The position numbers and the translations under genes were made by a program. From NCBI GenBank assembly GCA_001797035.1, contig MGOE01000008.1, positions 416 through 25,016 of the forward strand: a DNA stretch of 24,601 nt, in the 5' to 3' direction. Source of the DNA: Chloroflexi bacterium RBG_16_72_14 (GTDB lineage Bacteria > Chloroflexota > Limnocylindria > Limnocylindrales > CSP1-4). This document shows positions 1-7,897 of the stretch, piece after piece. Every line of letters begins with the position of its first letter. The first letter of the stretch is position 1. The notes under the pieces are model-generated. The model worked only from the letters and a program-made list of their open reading frames with translations, searched no databases and had not been told where the DNA came from.

Positions 1-2
1 GC

Positions 3-647
3 CGATGCGCCTGGCACGCGGCCGACCTCCGGCACGAGGCCGAGGTGGAGGCGGCGTTCGGTGCCTTCGACGCGACCTTCGGACGGCTCGACGCTGTCTA
101 CGGCGTTGCCGGCATCAGCGGCCGGCGGTACGGCGACGGGCCGGTCCACGAGGCGACGCTCGAGGGCTGGGAGACCGTGATCGCCACCAACGCCACCAGC
201 CAGTTCCTCGTGGCCCGCGCGGCCGTCCGCCGGATGCTCGCCCAGGCTCCGGACGCCGCGGGCGCCCGGGGCACGCTCCTGCTCATGTCCAGCACGCTGG
301 CCACGCGCCCGGCGCCCGTCCACTTCGCGACCCACGCCTACGCCGCGAGCAAGGGGGCGATCGAGGCCCTTGTCCGGAGCCTCGCCGCGTCCTACGCGCC
401 GCACGGGATCCGCGTCAACGCCATCGCGCCCTCGCTGGTCGCCACGCCGATGAGCCGCCGGGCGCAGGAGGACGCGGCGATCCTCGCCTATCTCGCCCAG
501 AAGCAGCCGCTCGCGGGCGGCCCGATCGACGCCGGCGCCGTCACCGCGGTCGCCCTCCACCTGCTGTCCGACGAGTCGCGGATGGTGACCGGCCAGGTGG
601 TGGCCGTGGACGGTGGCTGGAGCGTGAGTGAGCCGTGGCAGCGCTGA
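3..647 (+). CDS. SDR-family NAD(P)-dependent oxidoreductase, 5'-truncated
   Basis: This is a classical short-chain dehydrogenase/reductase cut by the left edge of the window. The frame is open from base 3, and the first residues read like the ADL stretch that follows the second Rossmann strand, so roughly 55-60 N-terminal residues including the TGxxxGIG loop lie outside. A GTG at 45 is an internal codon, not a plausible start. Visible landmarks are GVAG in place of the usual NNAG, the ATNATSQF helix Asn, the MSS strand with the catalytic Ser, the YAASK catalytic Tyr/Lys pair, the IRVNAIAPSLVATPM segment, and a C-terminal TGQVVAVDGGW. About 214 codons are present. Reaction: NAD(P)-dependent alcohol/ketone interconversion in the cytoplasm; substrate unknown. 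It converges on the secernin-like gene with a 10-bp gap and has no visible regulatory element because its promoter is outside the window. Confidence 0.9.
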   Translation, partial: RCAWHAADLRHEAEVEAAFGAFDATFGRLDAVYGVAGISGRRYGDGPVHEATLEGWETVIATNATSQFLVARAAVRRMLAQAPDAAGARGTLLLMSSTLATRPAPVHFATHAYAASKGAIEALVRSLAASYAPHGIRVNAIAPSLVATPMSRRAQEDAAILAYLAQKQPLAGGPIDAGAVTAVALHLLSDESRMVTGQVVAVDGGWSVSEPWQR

Positions 648-657
648 GCCGGGATGG

Positions 658-1934
658 TCAGGGTCGCTGTCCCTCGACGTGGTGCGCCTTGAACATGATG
701 GCCAGCTCGTCACGTCGCTTCAGCACCTGTGCCGTCAGCGCCTCCAGCTCGTCAGGGCTGAGACGGCGACGGTGCGACACCAGGTCCTGCTCGATTGCAG
801 CCCAGGCCGCCTGAGCCACCGGTGCCAGCTTTGACGGGTCGCGATCGATGATGTCCTGGAGCTCTCGCATCGCCCACCACGCTGAGTCGCGACTCGATTG
901 CTGGCCGCCGACTTCGTGCGTTCCTGGGAGGCGTTGACCGACCGTCACCGGCAGGAAGATGCTCGTGCAGGGTGTGGCCATGCTGACCCACGCGAGCGGC
1001 GGAAGCTCATCCGCCCGGAGTTCCACGACCATGCTCGCGGCGGTTGCGTTCGAGGTGATACCGGGGTGGAGGCAGACCGTGCGCCGCGGCGGCGATCCTT
1101 CGGGCTGGGGGCCGTTGACCAGCCCCGCCTCGAAGTGATCCCTCAGATAGCGCATCATCCCGGCGATGCTGTGCTCCTTGGTGTCAGCCAGGAGCCGACA
1201 GCCGACCCCGTATCGGTCCTCGGTCCAGGCCCGGGCCGCAACATCTTCGTATGCGGCACGGAAGTTCAGCCGCGCCGACGGGGGCGCCGACCAGTAGCCC
1301 ATCGCTCGAGCGTGCGCCTCGACTCCCTCGGAGCACTCGTCCCAGTCGTCCTCGATGGTGACCAGGTTGGCGATCGTCGCACCGCGAGTCGTCCGCCGAG
1401 CGACCCAGTGACGCCCGGACGTCTCGATGACCCAGGCTTCTCCCGGGTCGGCCACGATGAAGCTGTTGTGATACCGGCGCTCCGTGCCGAAGGTGGCCGT
1501 TCCGCCCGGCCGTGTCGCTCGAGCAGGGTCGTGATGACCACCTTTGCCTCCGCGGCGGTGGCACCGCGCTCGAGCCCGAGGCGAACAAGATCCATGCCCA
1601 ACAAGCCGTCAGCTGGCACCGGATCGTGCGTGTAGATGGCCTCGTTGCCGATGGCGACGCCGGCCTCGTTGACACCGTGCTCGAAGCCCCACAGCCACCA
1701 CGGACGGCTGCCCAGCACCGCGAGCGTGTGCGGAACCTGCGGGATCGAGAGGTACTGGCACGTGACGGTCGCCCCCGGCTCGTGCATCGCGGCTGCGACG
1801 TGCACCAGAGGCTGACTCTCCTCGACCGGCCGATCGCTGTTCTTGGCGAAGATCGCGCGCCGTCGACCTGCGGGACCGGCGAAGGCGACGATCGTGTCGC
1901 ACGACGATGCGTATCGCGAGTTCGACAAGCGCAC
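658..1934 (-). pseudogene. Secernin-like peptidase C69-family protein, split by a -1 frameshift
   Basis: Two minus-strand frames together make one secernin-like Ntn hydrolase. The first part starts at GTG 1934, behind AGGAGG at 1946-1951. It contains SCDTIVAF (Cys12, the expected autoprocessed N-terminal nucleophile) and FAKNSDRP, typical of secernins. Homology continues to LLERHGR near base 1508 and then becomes nonsense. It resumes in another frame with GGTATFG and RRYHNSFIVADPGEAW, and runs to the stop at 658. Adding one G to the GGG run (CCC at plus-strand 1505-1507) restores a single protein of about 425 residues, close to the usual secernin size of about 410-420. The cause is either a true 1-base deletion or an assembly/sequencing error. 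It is the last gene of the corrinoid operon, 61 bp after the alcohol dehydrogenase. Family members are putative dipeptidases or amidases; the substrate is unknown. Confidence 0.82.
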
Positions 1935-1995
1935 GGTTTCGCGTCCCTCCTCGATCAGGTCAGTCGCGTACCGGGCTGGCGGGCGCCGTGGCTCG

Positions 1996-3018
1996 CTACC
2001 GCCCGATGAGGACCATCATCTTGTTGGCCGATGCCGGATTCGCCTCGCCGAACGCCATGGCCTCCGGCACCCGGTCGAGCGTGTAGCGCTGGGTGATCAG
2101 CGACTCGCAGCGCTCTCGATACCGGCGGACGACGTCGACCGCCTGGCCGAAGACGCCCGCGTTGTTGCGCGACCCGAGGAGGTTCATCTCCTTCCTGACC
2201 AGGGTCAGCGACGGGATCGGCACGTCATCGTTCGACGTGCCCGCGACGACGACCGTTCCCGAGTGCGCCACGACGTCGATCGCGGTGCGGAAGACCGCGC
2301 CGACCCCCGTGGCCTCGAACACCACGGCGGGACCATCGCCATCGGTCCAGGCTGCGATCCGGGCAGCGGGGTCGTCCGCGCGCGAGTTCACCGCCAGCTC
2401 GGCGCCGTTCGCGAGCGCCCGATCCAGCCGGCCCGGAACGACGTCGACCGACAGCAGCCGGGCGCCGCGATCGGCCGCGGCCACCTGCACCGCCTGGCCG
2501 ATCGGCCCCGCCCCAAAGATGACCGCCTGGTCGCCGGCCGCCAGGCCGCTCCGGGTGACCATCTGGAGCCCGATGGAGATCGGCTCGACGAACGCGGCCA
2601 GCTCCGGCGTGAGGTCGTCAGCCGGGAACAGGTTCTCGACCGGCACGATCAGCCGTTCGGTGAGGGCGCCGTCGAGATGAGCTCCGTAGACGCGCAGGTT
2701 CCGGCAGCAGTTCGGGTGGCCTCGCCGGCAGGCGATACAGGTGTGGTCGGGCAGCAATGGCTCCACCGCGCACAGCTGACCCACGCGCAGCGGCCCCTGG
2801 TATCCGGCACCGAGCGCGGCGATCCGCGCCGAGAACTCATGCCCCTGCCGAATCGGGAATGCGGCGTACGGGTCCGTGGCGGCCCACATGCCGATGTCCG
2901 ACCCGCAGATCCCGACCGCGGCAATCTCGAGGAGCGCCTCGCCGGGGCCCGGATCGCCCGGCTCGCGGATGTCGCTCAGCTCGACGCGTCGCACCGCCGT
3001 TGTCACTGCCTGTCTCAT
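1996..3018 (-). CDS. Zinc-dependent MDR alcohol dehydrogenase (threonine/polyol dehydrogenase-like)
   Basis: A 340-residue medium-chain dehydrogenase of usual length. The catalytic zinc site is visible as CGSD (Cys38) and GHE (His60, Glu61), with a further Glu at VEP (Glu145). The structural zinc lobe reads DHTCIACRRGHPNCC: Cys94, Cys97 and Cys105 are kept, but the first of the four usual cysteines is Asp91. The Rossmann loop FGAGPIG lies at 168-174. The overall pattern resembles L-threonine 3-dehydrogenase, sorbitol dehydrogenase and the L-gulonate/L-galactonate 5-dehydrogenase (RspB-like) branch, so an NAD(P)-linked oxidation of a secondary alcohol on a polyol, sugar acid or amino alcohol is likely. 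The ATG at 3018 has GGAGG at 3025-3029. It follows the FAD-GcvT gene by 34 bp in the same operon. The exact substrate cannot be told. Confidence 0.92.
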   Translation of the reverse strand: MRQAVTTAVRRVELSDIREPGDPGPGEALLEIAAVGICGSDIGMWAATDPYAAFPIRQGHEFSARIAALGAGYQGPLRVGQLCAVEPLLPDHTCIACRRGHPNCCRNLRVYGAHLDGALTERLIVPVENLFPADDLTPELAAFVEPISIGLQMVTRSGLAAGDQAVIFGAGPIGQAVQVAAADRGARLLSVDVVPGRLDRALANGAELAVNSRADDPAARIAAWTDGDGPAVVFEATGVGAVFRTAIDVVAHSGTVVVAGTSNDDVPIPSLTLVRKEMNLLGSRNNAGVFGQAVDVVRRYRERCESLITQRYTLDRVPEAMAFGEANPASANKMMVLIGR

Positions 3019-3052
3019 CGGACAACCTCCAGCCCATCAACGGGAGCTCGTG

Positions 3053-5539
3053 TCATGCCCGCAACCGCGACCCGTCCGGATCGACGGGCGGCTGCGCGGT
3101 GACCTTCGCTGTCATCGGTCGATCGAACCACCGCACCTCCACGGGTGTGCCGGGCGCCAGGAGCCCTGCCGGCAGCATCACCGTCGCCAGCTGACGTCCC
3201 ACGGTGTACCCGTACGCCGCGCTCCGCACGAACCCCACCACCCTGCCCTCGTATCGAACCGGCTCCCGACCGAGCACGACCGCGCTCGGGTCATCGAACG
3301 CGAGCATGGCAAGCCCGCGCGCGCGTCCGGCCGCCCTGCGCTCGGACAACGCGTCCCTCCCGGCGAAGTCGCCCTTGTCGAGCCGGACGACGGATCCGAT
3401 CCCGGCCTCGTAGGGGTCGTCTTCGATTCCCATGTCCAGTCCGTAGGACCTGTACGCCTTCTCGAGCCGCAATGAGTCCATCGCGCCGCGTCCTGCGGCA
3501 ACCATGCCCTCCGCGGCCCCGGCCTTCCAGAGCTCGTCCCAGAGCCGCAGACCGCAAGCCGCCTCGGCGTACAGCTCCCAGCCGAGCTCGCCGACATATG
3601 AGATCCGCTGGGCGAGCACGGGCACGCCGCCTACCTCGATGGTCCGCGCGCGGAGATACGGGAACGCGACGTTCGACAGGTCATCGTCGGCCGCCAGCGG
3701 GCCCAGGACATCACGGGCTCGCGGGCCCCACAGGCCGATCGCACACGTGCCGGTCGTCACCTCGTCGACGACGACGCGTCGTCCTGGCGTCACCGACCGG
3801 CGCACATGGGCGATGTCTGCCGCTCCGTTGAGGCCGAGCTGGTATCGGTCCACCTCGAGCCGGGTAACGGTCGCGTCTGCGAGCAGGCCGCCGGCAGGCG
3901 TGCACATCGCGGTGTAGACGACGGTGCCCGGTTCCACCGCCACATCGCCGGTGACGAGCCACTGGAGGAATGTCTCGGCGTCCGGCCCGCGGACGACCGC
4001 CCGTGTCAGCGAGGTCAGGTCGAACAGCCCGACCCGCTGCCGCGTCGCCCGGTGCTCGGTGGCGATCCGCGGCGACCAGAACTGCCCTGCCCAGCCGTCG
4101 CGCGCGACGTCCGTTGCCGGCTCATTCGTCTCGAACCACTGCGCCCGCTCCCAGCCTTTGCCCTCGAAGAAGACGGCACCAAGGTCCTCGAGGCGCGCCT
4201 GGAACGGCGAGGTCCGCAGGGAGCGCGCAGACCCGGCAGGCTGCAGGGGGTGGACGATGTCGTACACCTCGTCGTAGTTCCGGGCACCGCGTGCACGCAC
4301 GAACGCACGCGTCTGTTGGACGGGCTCGAAGCGCTCGAGATCCAGCTCGTGCACGTCGATGCCAGGATCGCCGTGAGTCATCCAGTCGGCCACGAGCCGT
4401 CCCACGCCGCCGGCGTGCGTCACCCATACGGCCTCGGCGATCCACGCGCCGCGCACCCGCGACGACTCGCCGACGAGCGGAAAGCCATCGGGGGTGAACG
4501 AGAACATGCCCTGCAGCGTGTACTGGGCACCCGCCTCGCGAATCTCCGGCATGAGGTCGCCGGCATCGCGCCACGCGGCCACGAAAAGCTCGGGCAGCCA
4601 CCGCGTGTTGGCCGGCATGTCCGCGGCCTCGCCGTGTGGGTTCAACTCGAGGCGCGAGCCTGGCGTCCCGTGTCGGCGGATCTGGTCGGGCGGGACAAGC
4701 ATCGGCGCATGCTGGTACGAGCCGACCCCGTACCGGTCGCCGTGCTGCCGGTAGTACATCGCCCGGTCCTGGTCCCGCATCATCGGGTGCCGGACGTCGA
4801 CGGTCTCCCCGACGAGCGACGGCAGCCGACCGCTGATCGCGTACTGGTGCTCGCAGGGCGTGAGCGGCACCGGGACCCCGAGCAGGTCGCCGAGCACCGG
4901 ACCCCAGATGCCCGCGCACACAAGGACGCGCGGGGTCTCGATCCGTCCGCCGCCCTCCAGCTCAACCGCGCGGAGCTCGCCCCGGACGACCTCGAAGCCC
5001 ACGACGCGTGATCCTGGGCGCACAACGACGCCGTTTGCCTGCGCGCTCGCGAGCAAGGCAGCCACCGCTCGCAGCGGCCGGGCGACGCCGTCACCGGTCA
5101 CGTGGAGCGAGCCGAGCACCCGCGAGGCGTCGATCACCGGGACGAGCTCGCGGGTCCCGGCGGGCGAGAGCAACTCGGCCGTCACGCCCCAGCTCTCCGC
5201 GTAGCCGAGCTTCCGATGGAGATCCAGCCAGCGCGCGGGCGTCCGCGCGACCTCGACGGTGCCGACGGGATGGAAGCACGGCTGGCCGTCGGCGCTGAGC
5301 GAGCCGAGGAGATCGACCGTCTCGCGGGCCAGCAGGGTCATGGCACGTGATGCGTTCGTCATGAACACGCCACCCGGCGCGTGCGAGGTCGACCCGCCGG
5401 CGGCCGGAAGCGAGCCCTGGTCGACAAGGACGACGTCCGTCCATCCCCGTTGGGCAAGGTGGTACGCCGCGCTGGCTCCGACGATGCCGCCTCCGATGAT
5501 CACGAGCGACGCGGTGTCGTGTCGAGGCCGGCTCATCAT
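3053..5539 (-). CDS. FAD-dependent dehydrogenase fused to GcvT (dimethylglycine/sarcosine dehydrogenase-like)
   Basis: An 828-residue, two-part flavoprotein of the length typical of dimethylglycine and sarcosine dehydrogenases. Residues 12-24 carry the dinucleotide-binding loop GGGIVGAS. His53 in TSHAPGG sits where family members attach FAD covalently. The DAO-type oxidase domain runs to about 375, followed by the family linker (YDIVHPLQP; ER-QWFE near 460). Residues from about 465 to the end form a GcvT/aminomethyltransferase-like folate-binding domain with its C-terminal barrel (GRDALSERR, MTAKV). Such enzymes oxidise an N-methyl group of a methylated amine and capture formaldehyde as methylene-tetrahydrofolate. 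It sits 58 bp after the MttB gene, so it could take the tertiary amine left by corrinoid-dependent demethylation and oxidise it further. Two ATGs are in tandem at 5534-5539, with only a weak G-rich ribosome binding site. Confidence 0.93.
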   Translation of the reverse strand: MMSRPRHDTASLVIIGGGIVGASAAYHLAQRGWTDVVLVDQGSLPAAGGSTSHAPGGVFMTNASRAMTLLARETVDLLGSLSADGQPCFHPVGTVEVARTPARWLDLHRKLGYAESWGVTAELLSPAGTRELVPVIDASRVLGSLHVTGDGVARPLRAVAALLASAQANGVVVRPGSRVVGFEVVRGELRAVELEGGGRIETPRVLVCAGIWGPVLGDLLGVPVPLTPCEHQYAISGRLPSLVGETVDVRHPMMRDQDRAMYYRQHGDRYGVGSYQHAPMLVPPDQIRRHGTPGSRLELNPHGEAADMPANTRWLPELFVAAWRDAGDLMPEIREAGAQYTLQGMFSFTPDGFPLVGESSRVRGAWIAEAVWVTHAGGVGRLVADWMTHGDPGIDVHELDLERFEPVQQTRAFVRARGARNYDEVYDIVHPLQPAGSARSLRTSPFQARLEDLGAVFFEGKGWERAQWFETNEPATDVARDGWAGQFWSPRIATEHRATRQRVGLFDLTSLTRAVVRGPDAETFLQWLVTGDVAVEPGTVVYTAMCTPAGGLLADATVTRLEVDRYQLGLNGAADIAHVRRSVTPGRRVVVDEVTTGTCAIGLWGPRARDVLGPLAADDDLSNVAFPYLRARTIEVGGVPVLAQRISYVGELGWELYAEAACGLRLWDELWKAGAAEGMVAAGRGAMDSLRLEKAYRSYGLDMGIEDDPYEAGIGSVVRLDKGDFAGRDALSERRAAGRARGLAMLAFDDPSAVVLGREPVRYEGRVVGFVRSAAYGYTVGRQLATVMLPAGLLAPGTPVEVRWFDRPMTAKVTAQPPVDPDGSRLRA

Positions 5540-5597
5540 CGGCGCCCCCGGCCCGCCTGCGAGCCGCGACGGGCAGCGTTCCCCGGTCGGCAGCCGG

Positions 5598-7037
5598 TCA
5601 CCGGCGGTCGGCAGCCCGGTCGGCCCGGTCGACGATCAGGTCGAGTTCGCGGCCGACGTCGTCTGGCAGTGGCGGGGGCTGGTGGCTGGCGAGGAGCTGG
5701 CGCGCCCTGTCCCGCGCCTTCGACTCGACGGTTCGGTACCCCGTCGACTGCCAGGTCTGGCGGCTCTCACGCTCGGCGAGTGGCAGCTCGATCAGCTCGC
5801 CCTCGCGGAGATGCTCCACCGTGTGGTCGTCCATGAGGAAGTTCCCGCGCGGCCCGACGCGGTCGATCGCATCGACAGCGAGGCGTTCCTCGTCCACCCG
5901 GATCCCATGCACCCAGCGACGAGCCACGGTCATCAGCTCGTCGTCGATCACGAGCTGGAGGGGGCTGAGCGCCATGCAACTCTCCACGGACCCGGCGCCG
6001 ACGACGTGGCGACCACCGGCGAGCACCTGGAGCGCGAGCATCTGGGCCTTCTGGAACATCGTCTGGGCCGCGGAGAACCCGTCGCTGTCGAGGCCGATGG
6101 CCTGCGTGGGCAGGCCGTACAGCTCGGTCCCGAGCTGCGAGATGGCGGCCACCAACAGGCCCGTCTCCGGAGCCCCGAACAGGGCAGCACCGGTCCTCAT
6201 GTCGCCGGTGACAGGATCGACGAAATACGCCAGCGGGTGTCCGGGTCGGACGACCTGGGTCAGCACCACCGTCCCCAGGTATTCAGCGCTCGTCTGCGCG
6301 AGCGTGCCGGCCAAGGTGATGGGCGAGCTGATGCCGGCGATAGACATAAGCGGCAGGTCCAACGGGATGCCGAAGTCGCACGCGACGAGGATCTGCTCGG
6401 TGTCATCCTCGTTGAGGAACAGCGGTGAGATCACCGACGCCTGCTGGTGGAAGAACGGGCGCGCGGCCAAGGCCTCGCGGCTGCCCGCGACCGCGACCAG
6501 CATGTCGTAGATCGCGAGCTGGTTCCTGGCGCTGAAGGCGTTATGGACGAGGCACTTGCGCGTAGACCGCAGGAGAGCTCGCACGCTGTGGAGATCGGCC
6601 GTGTCCGCCGGAACGTCACCGCAGTGCAGTGTCGCGATCATGCCGATGTTCGGCAGAGCATCCGCCAACCGGGCAAGCTCGCACCAGTCGGCGATTGTCG
6701 CCCGCCGGTTCTCACCTGTCTCCAGGTCGATGTAGTTGGTCGCCCCGCCCGGCACCCGGGCCGTCATCTCGCCGTCCGCCGTCAGCGTGAAGTCCGCGTC
6801 GGGTGTCCGGCCGTGGTAGGTGAACGCGCGCGGCACCAGCGCGAGCGACGCCTCGACGAGGTGGGGCGGGAACCGCACGCGGCGTGACGCTCGATCCACC
6901 CTGGCCCCGGCCGCTGCCAATTGCTCAAGCGCCGCCTCGTGGTCGATCTGCATCCCGGTTCGCTCGAGGATGCGGAGCGCCGCCCCGTGGATCTGCTCGA
7001 GCGAGTCTCGAGTCAGGAAGCGAAGCGGGGACTGCAT
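5598..7037 (-). CDS. MttB-family (trimethylamine/quaternary amine) methyltransferase, non-pyrrolysine
   Basis: A 479-residue cobalamin-dependent methyltransferase of the MttB superfamily. The N-terminal helix LTRDSLEQIHGAALRILERT and the body (GATNYIDLETGE, QILVACDFGIPLDLPLMSIAG, ITLAGTLAQ, the late GRHVVGAGSVESC) follow the family. I chose the ATG at 7037 because GGAAGG stands 8 bases upstream and the length then fits. The longer frame to 7151 would overlap the corrinoid gene and add 38 unfamiliar residues. There is no in-frame TAG, so it lacks pyrrolysine and belongs with the MtgB-like group, whose characterised members demethylate glycine betaine, proline betaine, carnitine or related quaternary amines. 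It transfers the methyl group to the Co(I) cofactor of the corrinoid protein encoded 49 bp upstream. The substrate cannot be assigned from sequence. Confidence 0.93.
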   Translation of the reverse strand: MQSPLRFLTRDSLEQIHGAALRILERTGMQIDHEAALEQLAAAGARVDRASRRVRFPPHLVEASLALVPRAFTYHGRTPDADFTLTADGEMTARVPGGATNYIDLETGENRRATIADWCELARLADALPNIGMIATLHCGDVPADTADLHSVRALLRSTRKCLVHNAFSARNQLAIYDMLVAVAGSREALAARPFFHQQASVISPLFLNEDDTEQILVACDFGIPLDLPLMSIAGISSPITLAGTLAQTSAEYLGTVVLTQVVRPGHPLAYFVDPVTGDMRTGAALFGAPETGLLVAAISQLGTELYGLPTQAIGLDSDGFSAAQTMFQKAQMLALQVLAGGRHVVGAGSVESCMALSPLQLVIDDELMTVARRWVHGIRVDEERLAVDAIDRVGPRGNFLMDDHTVEHLREGELIELPLAERESRQTWQSTGYRTVESKARDRARQLLASHQPPPLPDDVGRELDLIVDRADRAADRR

Positions 7038-7086
7038 GAGGCCTGCCTTCCGGACGCGAACTTGCTGGATCGACAGCTGGTGCCCG

Positions 7087-7719
7087 TCATTCGATGCCCA
7101 GGACGGCCCGTGCGACGTCAACAGCGGACGCGGCATCTGCGGCGTAGCCATCGGCGCCGATCTGGGCCGCGAAGTCGGGGGTCACCGGCGCGCCGCCCAC
7201 GATCACCTTGACCCCGTCGACGCCCGACGCATGCACCGCCGCCACCACATCGCGCATGCCGACCATCGTCGTCGTCAGGAGCGCCGACACGCCGACGAGA
7301 CCGGCGTCGTGTTCGCGGACAGCCGCCACGAACTGCTCCGGGGCGACATTCGTCCCCAGGTCGACGACCTCGATGTTGGCGCCCCTCCACATCATCCCGA
7401 CGAGGTTCTTGCCGATGTCGTGGAGGTCCCCGCGGATGGTGCCGATCACCGCACGGTGCTCCGGCCGGATTCCCGATGCCGTCAGGATCGGCTCGAGGAC
7501 AGCCGTCGCCTCCTTCATGGCACGAGCGCTGATGAGCATCTCGGGGATGAAGATCTCGTCGTTCTGGAACCGCCGACCGACGACATCCATCGCCGCCGTC
7601 ATCGCGGCGAGCACCTCCTGTGGATCCTGGCCCTCGTTGACCGCGGCCGTCGTGCAGGCGACCGCACCTGCACGATCACCAGCCTCAACCGCCGCCTTCA
7701 GCAACCCGAGATCCACCAT
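7087..7719 (-). CDS. Corrinoid (B12-binding) methyl carrier protein, MttC/MtgC-like
   Basis: A 210-residue methyltransferase corrinoid protein, the standard size. Residues 1-85 form the helical cap domain. The cobalamin-binding Rossmann domain follows, with the base-off signature DLHDIG (Asp98, His100, Gly103), the VSALLTTT segment near Ser145 and VGGAPV near 175. His100 should be the lower axial ligand to cobalt. The protein accepts a methyl group from the adjacent MttB-type enzyme and must hand it to a second methyltransferase, normally one using tetrahydrofolate, which is not encoded in this window. The ATG at 7719 is preceded by a GAGGAG site. It is the first gene of the minus operon. The leader of about 53 bases contains the 18-bp operator O1, so expression should depend on the GntR-type regulator. 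Confidence 0.95.
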   Translation of the reverse strand: MVDLGLLKAAVEAGDRAGAVACTTAAVNEGQDPQEVLAAMTAAMDVVGRRFQNDEIFIPEMLISARAMKEATAVLEPILTASGIRPEHRAVIGTIRGDLHDIGKNLVGMMWRGANIEVVDLGTNVAPEQFVAAVREHDAGLVGVSALLTTTMVGMRDVVAAVHASGVDGVKVIVGGAPVTPDFAAQIGADGYAADAASAVDVARAVLGIE

Positions 7720-7756
7720 GCCGTTTCGCTCCTCAACCGTCGGCTGCTCGCGCTGA

Positions 7757-7774
7757 TGGTTGACCGGTCGACCG
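7757..7774. promoter_or_regulatory. Operator O1 for the corrinoid operon
   Basis: TGGTTGACCGGTCGACCG is an imperfect palindrome. The core with its left flank (7755-7773) is repeated exactly at 7831-7849. It overlaps the predicted start site of the minus promoter (-10 at 7779-7784), where a bound repressor would block initiation. The sequence fits a GntR/FadR-type operator; the assignment to the regulator at 15681-16376 is inferred from recurrence. Confidence 0.8.
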
Positions 7775-7778
7775 CCCT

Positions 7779-7808
7779 ACCGTACCTTCTGCATCCGCCT
7801 CGCGTCAA
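7779..7808 (-). promoter_or_regulatory. Promoter of the corrinoid/MttB operon
   Basis: Read on the minus strand, TTGACG (7808-7803) is followed after 18 bases by TACGGT (7784-7779). The predicted start is near 7772, inside operator O1, and leaves a leader of about 53 bases before the corrinoid ATG. Confidence 0.6.
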
Positions 7809-7832
7809 CCCCACGCCGCCGAGGCCAGGGGA

Positions 7833-7850
7833 TGGTTGACCGGTCGACCA
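7833..7850. promoter_or_regulatory. Operator O2 for the glycosidase-like gene
   Basis: TGGTTGACCGGTCGACCA pairs 8 of 9 positions across its centre. It lies 76 bp centre to centre from O1 and contains the -35 box of the plus-strand promoter (7836-7841), so binding should occlude RNA polymerase at the divergent gene. Confidence 0.82.
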
Positions 7851-7865
7851 AGGGCATGGTACAAG
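7836..7865 (+). promoter_or_regulatory. Promoter of the glycosidase-like gene at 7898
   Basis: TTGACC (7836-7841), an 18-base spacer, and TACAAG (7860-7865) with an extended -10 TG at 7857-7858. Initiation is expected near 7872. This rules out the in-frame ATG at 7760 as the start of the downstream protein. Confidence 0.65.
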
Positions 7866-7897
7866 ATGCGCATCGCGCGAATGCCAAGGAGGAGGCC

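Noticed and set aside
1184..1675. Third minus-strand frame over the secernin-like gene
   Set aside because: It contains no recognisable motif and is not needed to join the two homologous parts.
4122..4919. Long minus-strand open frame inside the FAD-GcvT gene
   Set aside because: It is Arg/Ala/Pro-rich and lacks any domain; the in-register neighbour frame carries all conserved motifs. The same holds for other long alternative frames in this GC-rich DNA.
5598..7037. Pyrrolysine-containing MttB
   Set aside because: There is no in-frame TAG; the gene is uninterrupted at full family length.
7038..7151. Longer MttB start at 7151
   Set aside because: It overlaps the corrinoid gene and adds residues unlike the family; ATG 7037 has GGAAGG at good spacing.
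7755..7849. Exact 19-bp repeat as a mobile-element or CRISPR repeat
   Set aside because: There are only two copies 76 bp apart, each palindromic and placed on a promoter; the variant copies at other promoters fit an operator better.
7760..7897. Longer start (ATG 7760) for the glycosidase-like gene
   Set aside because: It lies upstream of the promoter and operator O2; GTG 7898 has a perfect ribosome binding site and the family similarity starts after it.
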